The notes beneath the pieces were generated by a model. The model was not told the DNA's origin and did no database searches. It worked only from the letters and a program-made list of their open reading frames with translations. 64,000 nt of DNA. Source: Parapristionchus giblindavisi. Lineage: Eukaryota; Nematoda; Chromadorea; Rhabditida; Diplogasteridae. The position numbers and the translations under genes are program-made. Positions within the stretch are counted from its first letter, which is position 1. Every line of letters starts with the position of its first letter. Location of the stretch: the NCBI GenBank assembly GCA_943737045.1, contig CALSFV010000076.1, forward strand, positions 344,501-408,500, in the 5' to 3' direction. Positions 44,517-54,118 of the stretch are shown one piece after another.

Positions 44517-46222
44517 ATGTTTCAATATATTCCACTTCTCTTTATCATAGCTGTCTCGCTTGGAAAGCCCGTGAGTATTTTATTTATTTTTTTAAATCCA
44601 TGATGACACCGCAATTTACATAATCAATATTTTAGCCTTCTCTGATAACTTTCTATTAATATCGACCAAAAAGACAATACAAAAACCACTCAGCAAATAA
44701 TTTTCAGGTTCCGGGAGACAACAATACCAACCCATATGCAGTTGAACTTCTGAACATTGAGTATCACAAGTCGGAGTTAGCCCAAGCGGTAATAAATTTA
44801 ATAATAGCTGTATCTGTTCTTTGATCTCTTCGCATCTCCTTATTTTGCTCTTTGAAACGCGAAAGAGAAAAATCATGAAGAAGTGGATTTAAAATGAAAA
44901 AAAAAACAACGAAATAATTCAGAATTATCGTTTGACTATACAACGATTGGATAAGCTTATATCACTCTTTGGGGAAATTATTTTCCTTAATCAGTCTAGA
45001 TTATCTGAAGAACAAATAGTCAAAGCGTTGGAAGGTTTGAGAATTCATATTTTGTAGAAGTTGAAGAAAAACTTCTAAACATTCTAAATGAGACGAATGA
45101 TAAATTTCAGAGATCAATATGGAAACTCTTAAATACGGAATAAATACGGAATACAATGATCTGTTTTTGACCGTTGTCCAAGAGTATGTATTTAGTATAG
45201 CATATTTAAATTACATAGCGTTTCTAGAGCGGAGGGAATATGTAGTGCAATGAGACACAATATAAGTGAAAGAGTACAGACAGTTTGAGTGTGCCTTTTG
45301 ACCAGTCCCCCTCGGCTGGCCTCTCCTCTGTCGCTATTGTTCATTTAGCCGAGGCCGTGAACCCCCTTTTTCCATGTGCTAGTCAAGTGCCGCAAATTAG
45401 GTTTTCAAACAGGGTTGGGTGCTAAATCAAAATTTGCATGGTTTTGTTACATTTGAGCAGCATCGCGAAATTCTCACGTTAAATCACATAGTGTGAGAGC
45501 TAATAAAATTTAACATAATGTTTAATGAATAAATAACTAAATCCAGGGCATATTATAATTCGGTGCCTGGTGGTAAGGAAGATGTCATAATGGTTAGTAC
45601 TGTATATGTGCTGTCTACCTTATGCTAATTTGGCTCTTCGCTGTGTTTCTCAAATTTTTCCAAAAACATCGCCAGAGCGGATTTCTTCAAACTTTTAAGT
45701 TGACATGAAAAGTTCTCATATCAAGTTTAGGAAGATTAATTTAATCCGTTCTAAACCATTCTTTCCAATACTCGAATAATTCTTGATGTTAAAACATAGT
45801 CTTCTACTTTTTCAGAAATTCAAAGAGCTTGTTGAACAACTCAAGGCCCTCAGGCAATCTTTCAAAGTTATCGAGAATTCTAGTGACGATGATGATTTTC
45901 TACGCAAACTCGATTCGATAACAAGTACGCGCTAACTTATATTAACGCAATATTTTACGGTTTAAGAAGTTGACGCGGCTAAGGGATCGAAACAAGCTTC
46001 TATTGTGGACATCATCAAGGTGGCATCAGGAAAGAAAAATTTGGACTTGTGCGTATTTGTAGAGTAATTCTTTTGAAATATTATTTCTTTGCTCTCTATT
46101 GCCAAAAGAATTAGTGATTATTTACTGTGTTTCTATTAGAAACGACATATTAATTTAATATTTTCAGATTGTTCGCAAAGAAGAATACCCAACCCAATAC
46201 TGATACGATATTTGAAAAGTAA
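44517..46222 (+). CDS. Paralog A: short secreted protein, eight exons
   Basis: Exons 44517-44570, 44708-44788, 44923-45034, 45111-45183, 45547-45592, 45816-45924, 45967-46048 and 46168-46222 join in phase to about 203 codons. Exon 1 is a signal peptide (MFQYIPLLFIIAVSLGKP). The mature protein is charged and helical (LDKLISLFGE, EQLKALRQSF, SDDDDFLRKL) without cysteines, and ends KKNTQPNTDTIFEK. Acceptors are TTTTCAG, AATTCAG, TTTCAG, TCCAG and TTTAAG. Intron 6 is 42 nt. Exon sizes match B, C and D closely, and the intron 5 and 3' flanks match D. A stop lies 9 nt beyond the exon 6 donor (GTACGC), so intron retention would give a truncated form. Family not recognised. Confidence 0.75.
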
Positions 46223-46504
46223 CTAACGTGTCTAATAAAGTATATTTGAATGTTCAATAAATATCAGTCATGTTTCATTCATTTTAAACACACACATTAC
46301 ATATTAGGTGGAAATAAAAGTGAATATTGTGTTTATTGCTGACGAATTTGTCGGATACAGCTCGATCGCGCTATGCTCTCATCTTTTTTCTACATATTAT
46401 CCATGGAATCATGAAATGAGAGAGACCACAGAATTTCTAGTACAAAGATATTGTTCGTATAAAATGAAATAAAAAAAATTCTGCAAAACAACCCGTGCTC
46501 CAAT

Positions 46505-47345
46505 TACGATACATGATCTGACGTTCAACTTTGTCGAGTCTACCAGGGCTGTGCATTTTTCGTTTTTCGGTTTTTTCGTATTTTTCGGGTTTTCTCGAAA
46601 AACTTTTTCGACGAAAAATTATTCGAAAACAATTCGAAAAAAAAAGAAAAAATGTTGTTACATAAAAAGGCACAAAATTTCAAAAATTTAAGACATTTTA
46701 ACAAAAATTTCAAATTTGGAGGCAACAATTACGCTTTCGCTTGAGCAAAAAAATGTATATTTTATCATGTAAGCAGCTTCAATTAAGAATCACACAGTTG
46801 CAATTCTTACATTTCCATTCTATCGATATTAAAATTTAGCGAATTGATGTTTTCGAGGGAGAAAACATTGTTAAAACTTTTTTTCCGAATTTTTCGGATT
46901 TTTCGAGAGAAAAAAAAGGAAAATATTCGTTTTTCGAATTTTTTTCGAAATATTCAGCCCTGCCTTGGAGGGAGAATTTATCTTCCCTTGGACCATTCCG
47001 ACGAGATAGAACATCGGATTCGGCTGGCTTGCTTGGACAAGGCTGTCACATCTCCTCTCATCTCGCCTTCTACCAATGCATACCATGAGGAGACTGTTTG
47101 AAAGAGGGACATCACGAAGCTACGCGATTGGAACCACGAGGCGTTGAAACGGAAAGCGTGCTGGGCCCTTAAAATCAGGAGTTTGGATATGGAGCAGTGG
47201 AGCCGCGCCACAAACGAATGGACGCCTTACAACCGGAATCAAGCCTCGAGCACGCAGGAAAGTTGACCGGTGCCGAGCAAGTGGCAACTGGTGGAATAAA
47301 CTATATGATTCTTTCCGTCCCATCCTCATCTATAGTCCGTATAAA
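46505..47345 (+). pseudogene. RTE-like LINE C-terminal fragment interrupted by a MITE
   Basis: After the MITE (46544-46962) the frame reads LGGRIYLPLDHSDEIEHRI, matching the YLG...D...EI..RI motif that follows RT in RTE-type LINEs, and then (other frames) TNAYHEETV and EQWSRATNEWTPYNRN. Ends near the CCGTCCCATCCTCATCTATA block shared with other RTE 3' ends here. It lies in the A-B intergenic space. Confidence 0.55.
46544..46962. mobile_element. hAT-like MITE related to the 4122-4657 element
   Basis: A 419-bp palindromic element starts CAGGGCTGTGCATTTTTCG and ends with an inverted CAGCCCTG. The interior is TTTTTCG/CGAAAAA-rich, like the GGAAAATTTTCC interior of the first element. The flanking 8-mers (GAGTCTAC, CCTTGGAG) do not match, so the target duplication is lost or the copy is recombinant. 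Confidence 0.65.
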
Positions 47346-47394
47346 ATGTGCTTGTATAATTGCCTCGCTACTGGCTGCTAAATAGAGAAAGAAC

Positions 47395-47590
47395 TATCGA
47401 TCAACTCCCCACTCTTTCCTTCCTTCCTTCCTCGCTCTCTGATCTACGTACTCACTTGTGCTCTCTCTCTAAACAGAGAAACACATTGTGGCTGTGGCTG
47501 GCTAGTATCGTACCAAATAAACAAGTGTATTTTATATGGTCAATAGCAATTATTGCTTGAAATGATAAATTGAATTGAATTGAACTGAAA
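47395..47590 (+). mobile_element. Retroelement 3'-end-like fragment with (GAATT)n tail
   Basis: GAAATGATAAATTGAATTGA then ATTGAACT closes a CT-rich, stop-laden segment. Compare 39300-39437. No coding domain. Confidence 0.35.
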
Positions 47591-48355
47591 GAGTAAAATC
47601 TAATCTCGCTAGTAGGACTCAGCTGTTCGTCCAATATTTTTCTTATTCTTCAGCCCTCACATTGTCACGTAACGTTAGTTTAGCCTCTGTAACAGCAGGG
47701 AAACAATGAAGGAAGAGTGATTCCAACTTGAAGTTGTGGATAACGCGATGAAATTTAAAGAGGACGAGGCGGATATCGGACGGTTTTGGTGGAAGACATT
47801 AGAGATGGAGGAGAGGGTATGCGGGGAGCATCGCGGGCGAGATAGCATGCAAATCGTAGAAGGAAAAGGTGACTCGTGGGAAGGAATATGCGTTAATTTA
47901 AATTAATATTATTAATAGATGTACAAGAATAAGTATGCATGTTCTTTAAAGATTAATTTTTTGAATAAATATGTTAACTATTTAGCAATGTGCCCTATGG
48001 TGAATCGGCCGCTACATCTAAGAAATCATTCCACTCTTGTTATACCTTTTCTCCGATGGTGCTGAAAAATCACAAAATTTTAATTAAATATATAAAGGGC
48101 CTATAATTATTAACAACAGTTTTCCCATTTTTACCGAAAAAATACCACATTTTACCGCTACATTTTATCACGTTTCAAAGGTATGTGATTCACTATTGAA
48201 AAGAAAGACCTACTTTTGAAGGCAAGACCAGGTAACGCCTTGGAGCAACTCGGGGGTCTTTAAATTTCATAATGTGTTACAGTAATTCTAAATATCTACA
48301 AAAAAAATGCAATTGTGAATCACAGTCTCTATACGAATCCAAAAAAAGAATAAAA
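47591..48355. other. No gene recognised
   Basis: Intergenic sequence upstream of gene B. The last part (from about 48170) is homologous to the upstream flank of gene C. Confidence 0.4.
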
Positions 48356-48473
48356 AGGTGGACACGTCACGGCATGAAATCACTTCAATAATTGTATTCA
48401 ATTCACGTGGGAAAATGAAAATAAACGATGTATTTAATCCTAGTTTCCTCAAACAGTTCATTGAATAACAATA
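48356..48473 (+). promoter_or_regulatory. Conserved upstream block of gene B
   Basis: GGTGGACACGTCACGGCATG, TCACTTCAATAATTG, CACGTGGGAAAATGAAAATA and TTTCCTCAAACAGTTCATTG, ending AACAATAATG. ACGTCA and CACGTG are typical bZIP/bHLH half-sites. Nearly identical blocks occur upstream of C and D. Confidence 0.6.
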
Positions 48474-50131
48474 ATGCTTCAATATATTCCACTTCTCTTC
48501 ATTATAACTGCTTCGATTGGAAACCCCGTAAGTATTTTATTATATGCTTAAAATATTTTTCCATAATGACTCCGCACTTTTCCATACTCGACATTTTTAA
48601 CTTTCTCAGATAACGTTCTATTAAATTCTACAAAAAAAAGACAATTCCGTATAAAAAGCCACCTTAAATAATAATTTTCAGGTTTCGGGCAGCAATAATA
48701 ATGATAATACTGCGGTTGAACTTCAGAACATTGATAGATCGGAATCAGCCAAAGTGGTAATAAAGTTGATCATATATGGTTTGATCTTTGATCTCTTCGT
48801 ATCTCTGTATTTTGGCCTTTGAAACGCGAAAGAGAAGCATAACCCAGTAGTAATTTAAAGATCGTCTGATAACGAAATAATTCAGAACTTTCGTTTGACT
48901 ATGGAACGATTGGATAAACTTATCTCAGTTTTTGAGAAAATCGTTATTCTAAATCCCGCACATTCTAAATTATCTGAGCCACAACTAGTCGAAGCGTTAG
49001 AAGGTTTGAGAATTCATATTTTTGAAGATGCTGAAGAACTTAATATACTTTATAAATATGAATAATCAATAATGTTTCAGAGATCAATGTAGAAACTCTT
49101 AAATACGGTATAAATAAGGAATATAATATACTGTTTTTGACCGTGGTCCAAGAGTATGTTTTTAGAATATAAAAAATACTTAAACATATTTTATTCAGTA
49201 TATTAAAATTACACAGCATTTCTAATGCGGATGAAATAGTTCAAAGAGAAAGAGTAAAAGTGAGACAGTATAGACAGTTTGAGTGTCTGTTTAACGCTTT
49301 TTGACAATTTTTCAATGTGCGCTCTCACTTTGTTGGCCTAAATGCTGCAAACTAGGTTTTCAAACAGTGTGATATGCTATATGAAAATATACATGTTTTT
49401 ATTTGATTTGAGAATCATCGTAAAAATTAATGGATTGCGTTATAAATAATTCCAATTGATAAATGCCGTTGAATCCGTTAAATCGGTTAACATTAATTCA
49501 AAACTCTGTTTTAAGTTAAGCAATAGGGGCCGTAAATTTAACATAATACTTAATTAACAAATATAATATTCCAGGACAGTTGCTGGTGGTGAGGAAGATC
49601 TCGTAATGGTTAGTACAATATGCATGCCTTCTACCATATAATAATTCATGATATAAAACCAAATTAATCTTATTTTTCAGAACTTCAAAAAGGTTGTTGA
49701 ACAACTCAAAGCTCTCAAGCAATCCTTCGAAGCTATTGAGAATGCTAGTAATGATGAGGATTTACTTCGAAAACTTGAGGCGATAACAAGTTCGCTTTAA
49801 CTTATTTTGATGGAAACATATAAATGGCACTTTAAGAAGTTGACGCGGTTAAAGGATTGAAACAAGCTTCCATTGAGGACATCATCAAGGTGGTATCAGG
49901 AAAAGAAAATTTGGCTATGTGAGTTATTTATTTGTGGAAGTTTACTACGATATTCATATTCGTCATGAGAGGCTTCTTCATTTTAAATACGTTTTTTTTG
50001 TTCTCCATATTTGAGAGAATAAACGAATGTTTACTGTGTTTCTATTTAGAAACAAATATTAATATGATATTTTCAGATTGTTCGCAAGTAATAATACTCA
50101 ACCCAATACTGATCCGATAATTGAAAACTAA
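48474..50131 (+). CDS. Paralog B: short secreted protein, eight exons
   Basis: Exons 48474-48527, 48682-48756, 48886-49003, 49081-49153, 49575-49608, 49681-49789, 49837-49918 and 50077-50131 give 199 codons. Signal peptide MLQYIPLLFIITASIGNP; mature part with LTMERLDKLISVFEKIV, KVVEQLKALKQSFEAIE and KQASIEDIIKVVSGKE helices, C-terminus NNTQPNTDPIIEN. Intron 6 is 47 nt with an unusual GTTCGC donor. It is nearly identical to C, including introns 4, 5 and 7, in inverted orientation. Exon 5 is 12 nt shorter than in A. Function unknown. Confidence 0.8.
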
Positions 50132-50235
50132 TACGTCGAATGATGTATTCTTGAAACTTCAATAAACGCATTATAAATCTCTGAAATCATCTCGCATTTT
50201 TCTTTAATTTCAAATACACACAATGTAAACATATA

Positions 50236-50624
50236 TCATGCGTAGGCGGAGGCGTTTTCCAAAAATGCTCCGCCTACGCTAATGACATCACATTTTCCCC
50301 TAAAACGGTTTTATTTTTCCCGTTGTTCATGCATATGGCCACAATTGCTAAATTTGTTTATCGATTCGGTTGAAGGCAGCAGGGAAATGGGGTGGGATAA
50401 TTATGACGAAGTAGGGTGGGGGGGGGGTAAGGGAATCAATCTCAACAGAAGTAAGGAATATTTTATAACGAATATGAGAAGACGTAACTTTATGAATTGA
50501 ATAAACAAATTATAAAAAAATATATATTTGTAGTTTTTCGGGAAAAAATAAAAAATCGGAGACCAATAATTTTGTGTCAGCGGGGATCAGTTTGTAATAA
50601 ATGAATGATCATGACTATTATTGA
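50236..50624. other. No gene recognised; short inverted repeat and G run
   Basis: GCGTAGGCGGAGGC at 50240 and CTCCGCCTACGC at 50269 form a perfect short hairpin. A G run is at 50417-50425. Open frames here have no domains. Confidence 0.4.
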
Positions 50625-50793
50625 TTTATTTATTTATTTATTTATCCATCAGTTAAAATCAAGAATAATGAATGAATGAAGCAATAAGGGAGTGATGGAG
50701 TTCCGTCGCTTAAGCGATTTCGGTTGGGGAGTGGCAGCTTTAGCTGAATAATGATATTAAGGACGAATACGAGATTGAGTTATAATATTGTGA

Positions 50794-51135
50794 GTGGGCA
50801 AATTTAGTATCCCTGCACGGAATATATGGGGAGGGGAAGAGACAAGCTCTTGGGTGAGGGAGTTCCACGTGGACAAAGATCTAGAGGCACAAGTAGAAAG
50901 AGATTTGGGAATACAAAAAGGTAGAGATATCCTATAACGATGACTAATTCTACTACAATCAATAGTGGGCAAATTTAGTATCCCTGCACGGAATATATGG
51001 GGAGGGGAAGAGACAAGCTCTTGGGTGAGGGAGTTCCACGTGGACAAAGATCTAGAGGCACAAGTAGAAAGAGATTTGGGAATACAAAAAGGTAGAGATA
51101 TCCTATAACGATGACTAATTCTACTACAATCAATA
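50794..51135 (-). repeat. 171-bp in-frame tandem duplication inside the LINE fragment
   Basis: Two identical 171-bp units (50794-50964, 50965-51135), exactly 57 codons, covering the segment from DCSRISHRYRISLPF to RAGILNLPT. The frame is kept across the junction. Identity suggests a recent event in an already truncated element. Confidence 0.9.
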
Positions 51136-51298
51136 TAGTACAAGTGAGAGGAGTCAAATAAAAAATAGTTATGTACTGTGCTATGGAGAAATTGGAGATC
51201 ACGGATGGCTCTTCTATGTTCTAATGTGGGGAGTTGAAGAAAAGCGTTGCGTTCGTTAAAAGGTAAGGGAGCAAGTTTGCACTTACAAGGGAACGTTC

Positions 51299-51683
51299 CC
51301 AACTTGTCCTGCCCATATGAGATGGCAATAGCATGAATAGAATCAGTTTTCGAAGCTGATTACGAATCAAAAGCCCAATCGAGCTGAGCTTCGAGAAAAT
51401 CGATATTGAAATTCGTCTAGTTGATTCGGAAATTAGTGTGGATTTCTACACAAACCATCCTAATGAGTTCATGAACTCATATATCAATTATCCAAACAAC
51501 TGCTGGTGTGGTTTAGTAGATAAGGTAGATAAGATGTGAATTTTCGAATCAACTTTTCGAATTTCAATATCGATTTTCTCGAAGCTCAGCTCGATTGGGT
51601 AACATTTGAAAGCGATTTGTAATCAGAATCGAAAACTGATTCTATTCATGCTATTGCCATCTCATATAGCCAGGACAAGTTGG
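51299..51683. mobile_element. 385-bp palindromic MITE, 8-bp target duplication
   Basis: TIRs start CCAACTTGTCCTG and arms are inverted over about 120 bp (CATATGAGATGGCAATAGCA and its complement). The flanks are GAACGTTC at 51291-51298 and 51684-51691, itself a palindrome, so 8-10 bp readings are possible. It splits the LINE fragment between the GTFP codons. An 8-bp target fits hAT or P-type enzymes. Confidence 0.8.
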
Positions 51684-52010
51684 GAACGTTCCATTGTTAG
51701 CAAAAAGTCTATATGTGAAATTTCTTTGTACACTTTTTATTGAATTGATCAGGTATTTAAGGGTAGGATTCCAGATAATAGGACATGATTCAAGAATTGG
51801 TCTTATATAAACAGTATAAGCTTTAGATAAAAGTGAATGGGAACGAGAGTGGACAGACAAGAACAGCATATTAATAGAAGCTTTGGCCTTGGTAGTTATG
51901 ACTGATATATGGTGATTAAACGACAAATCAGAGCTCATGTGAACTCCTAAGTCTCTTACAACAGGTGATGAGGAAAGTGGGCACATCAGAAGCTAATTTG
52001 AAAAATAAAA

Positions 52011-52840
52011 CCCTCAGTTTTCGCTATGCTGTCATCTATTTCTACGAAACTCTAGTCCTCAATCAGGGATGCGGGAAAAAATATAATAGAAAGGAGTAAT
52101 GCAAACTGTTTGTGAAAGCTTTTTTTAATCCAATTTCTGAGTGAATCAGAAATTCGAAAAGTACGACAAATCACCACTACGAGGGAGAATTAACATTCAT
52201 GAACTAGTAGAGTGCGAGTGAGCTCTAATAGTGAGCAGACACAGTTGATTTTTATAGAGGGCAGGGCAAGGAAGGGGAAAGGGGGAGGAAGAGGAGTGAT
52301 ACAGAGGTTCTGCAAAAAGGGACTCCGGTAGGAATTTTCCGTGTGCTTCACGTTTGGCTTTGTCAAAATTTTCGTTTACCTCAAGCAGTTAATTCGAAAG
52401 GGGTCGATGATATTGAAATTTTACACGAATTGTATCATTTGATACATTTTATATTAAAGCCCGAACGATTGAACAACGATTTGTTCAATAGGAAATTTGT
52501 AGGGGCGCTCTGTATAAAATCGATGAGAGGGAGAGGGGATGGTTAGTATCAGAGACTTCAGTTTCAGTTTCAGTTTAAAACACATTTATCAAGAGTAGGA
52601 CTCTGATGTGCATCGGGAAAAGCTCTTCTTACTTCCGACAGTCCCAGAACACTCACGGTGATCTTCATATGCGCTTTTTTGATAACACAAATTCGAGAAG
52701 ATCGACAGGCAGTTTGGAGATGACCGAAGAAGCTGGCTTCCCATGATTGGGTCTCACTGCCACGGTGACCCAATCCGGCTTGGCACGGATTCTTGATGCT
52801 CAGAGCAAAATGAACGGCGACCGCTAAAGATGACTGACGC
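52011..52840. other. No gene recognised
   Basis: Frames on both strands (for example 52343-52546 plus, 52570-52842 minus) have no domain or splice support. Confidence 0.35.
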
Positions 52841-52844
52841 AAAC

Positions 52845-53005
52845 GAGAACGACATCAGAGATCAGAGACTACTCTTGATAAATGTGATAAATAAGAGAGA
52901 ACGAGATCAGAGACTACTCATAGATAATAAATGATTGGATAATTATCTATGAGTAGTCTCTGATCTCGTTCTCTCTTATTTATCACAATGATTGGATGAT
53001 GATGA
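52845..53005. repeat. Short perfect palindrome next to the LINE 5' end
   Basis: GAGAACGAGATCAGAGACTA near 52898 is mirrored by TAGTCTCTGATCTCGTTCTC near 52955, with a stem of more than 60 bp. CACCGTGGCAGTGAGACCCA (53017) recurs inverted at 52750-52770, so a larger foldback surrounds it. Confidence 0.75.
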
Positions 53006-53233
53006 AATGATTGGTCACCGTGGCAGTGAGACCCATGGATTGGAATCCTGATTACGTCGTCTATTGACCGGTCGGTCTGCAATTTTCTCTCTACTTTGCC
53101 ACGTCTATCTCGTCGTTTGACATCATCTACCTCTCGATTACGCGGTTGCTGGGGGTCACCAGCACTGGGTGTGGTTAGTGTAATACCCCCCATGAGAGGT
53201 ATTCATCTTATATCGTTTATAACTATATGCGTT

Positions 53234-54118
53234 ATGGCCTCTCCTCTGCCCTCCGTCTCTCAAGAGAGTGTTAATGAGCTCATCGGATTACTCAAACAGT
53301 CTTTGCCTATTCTGCTTCGTCTCGATAAGCTCATTCCTGCATCTACTTCATCTACATCTACAACAATCTCTAATCCAATCGATTCACTCCGTTCTGTATT
53401 GGGAAATGTATGTTCATTGTCATCACCTGTGACGTCACCGCCCACCACTCAATTAACATATTCTACTCTTGTGAAGACATTGTCCTCAGATGCAGATTTA
53501 ATTAGAGCTAAATCGATGAAATGTGTTATTGTTGGATTTCCTGAAAGAGATACTCCTGCTAATACTACTGCTAATGATGAGAAGGTTCTTTTGGATATGA
53601 TACATCATACTGGTCATGCTGGACTAATCGATTCACACTCTAAGGGAGAGATTACGCATACTCGTTTTCCTGTCGAAGCTAAGCCTGGAAAGCGTATTAT
53701 CAAGGTGACGTTCCCTTCAAATCATCTTCGTGATTCTTTCTTATCGTCAACAAGAAGAGTCAATAAGCATCAAAGTTTGATCGATAATCGTGGTTCCTTT
53801 GTCCGTCGAGATTTGATGCCAATTGAGTTGGAACAGGAAAGACAAGCACGGAAAGAAGCCCGTCGCTTGAATCTTCTTGAAGGTTCTCTAGTTTATGGAG
53901 TTAGAGACGAATGTCTCATCAAGTTCAAGAAGTCCCGCCCTCTCCCTAATGATTACCGTAACCCCGCTGCCAATTCAAATATCAAAGATCATTCTCCTTC
54001 TGCCGATCAATCTATCTCAGGTACTCAACCCGTAGCTGCTCCGGTCAACCTTCCCTCTTCGAGCAATATCACTGTTCGTGCTAAGAAGCCCTCCTCCTCG
54101 TCTGACCCCGTTGTATAA
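53234..54118 (+). CDS. LINE ORF1 protein
   Basis: Starts at MASPLPSVSQESV; the frame is open further upstream but without an ATG that looks better. The 295 residues have an N-terminal Ser/Thr-rich helix-prone part. A region follows with CVIVGFPERDTPAN, RIIKVTFPSNHLRDSFL and SFVRRDLMPIELEQERQARK, the RRM-plus-CTD-like pattern of CR1-clade ORF1 nucleic-acid-binding proteins. A Ser/Pro-rich tail ends SSSDPVV. It ends with a TAA that is in the same frame as ORF2. Confidence 0.7.
   Translation: MASPLPSVSQESVNELIGLLKQSLPILLRLDKLIPASTSSTSTTISNPIDSLRSVLGNVCSLSSPVTSPPTTQLTYSTLVKTLSSDADLIRAKSMKCVIVGFPERDTPANTTANDEKVLLDMIHHTGHAGLIDSHSKGEITHTRFPVEAKPGKRIIKVTFPSNHLRDSFLSSTRRVNKHQSLIDNRGSFVRRDLMPIELEQERQARKEARRLNLLEGSLVYGVRDECLIKFKKSRPLPNDYRNPAANSNIKDHSPSADQSISGTQPVAAPVNLPSSSNITVRAKKPSSSSDPVV

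Larger units (their letters stand above)
43690..50235 (+). repeat. Inverted duplication, left arm (genes A, B)
   Basis: Plus-strand order: RTE fragment, gene A, gene B. The right arm (57645-63300) has, on the minus strand, RTE fragment, D, C. Homology includes non-coding parts: the TTTATTGCTGACGAATTTGT flank beyond A recurs near 61010-61030 beyond D, and the TGTTTACATTGTGTGTATTT flank of C recurs beyond B near 50215. Later insertions (LINE fragments, MITE) differ between the arms. Confidence 0.75.
50640..52010 (-). pseudogene. 5'-truncated LINE copy, older, minus strand
   Basis: Minus-strand blocks 51651-51986 (VVRDLGVHMSSDLSFNHHI, AYTVYIRPILES) and 50757-51302 (LQLPTLEHRRAIRDLQFLHS, WNSLTQELVSSPP) match the C-terminal part of the 54-57 kb ORF2. 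The catalytic RT domain is absent because of 5' truncation. The 3' end carries an (AATA)n tail at 50623-50645. A MITE (51299-51683) and a 171-bp in-frame duplication lie within it. Confidence 0.75.
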
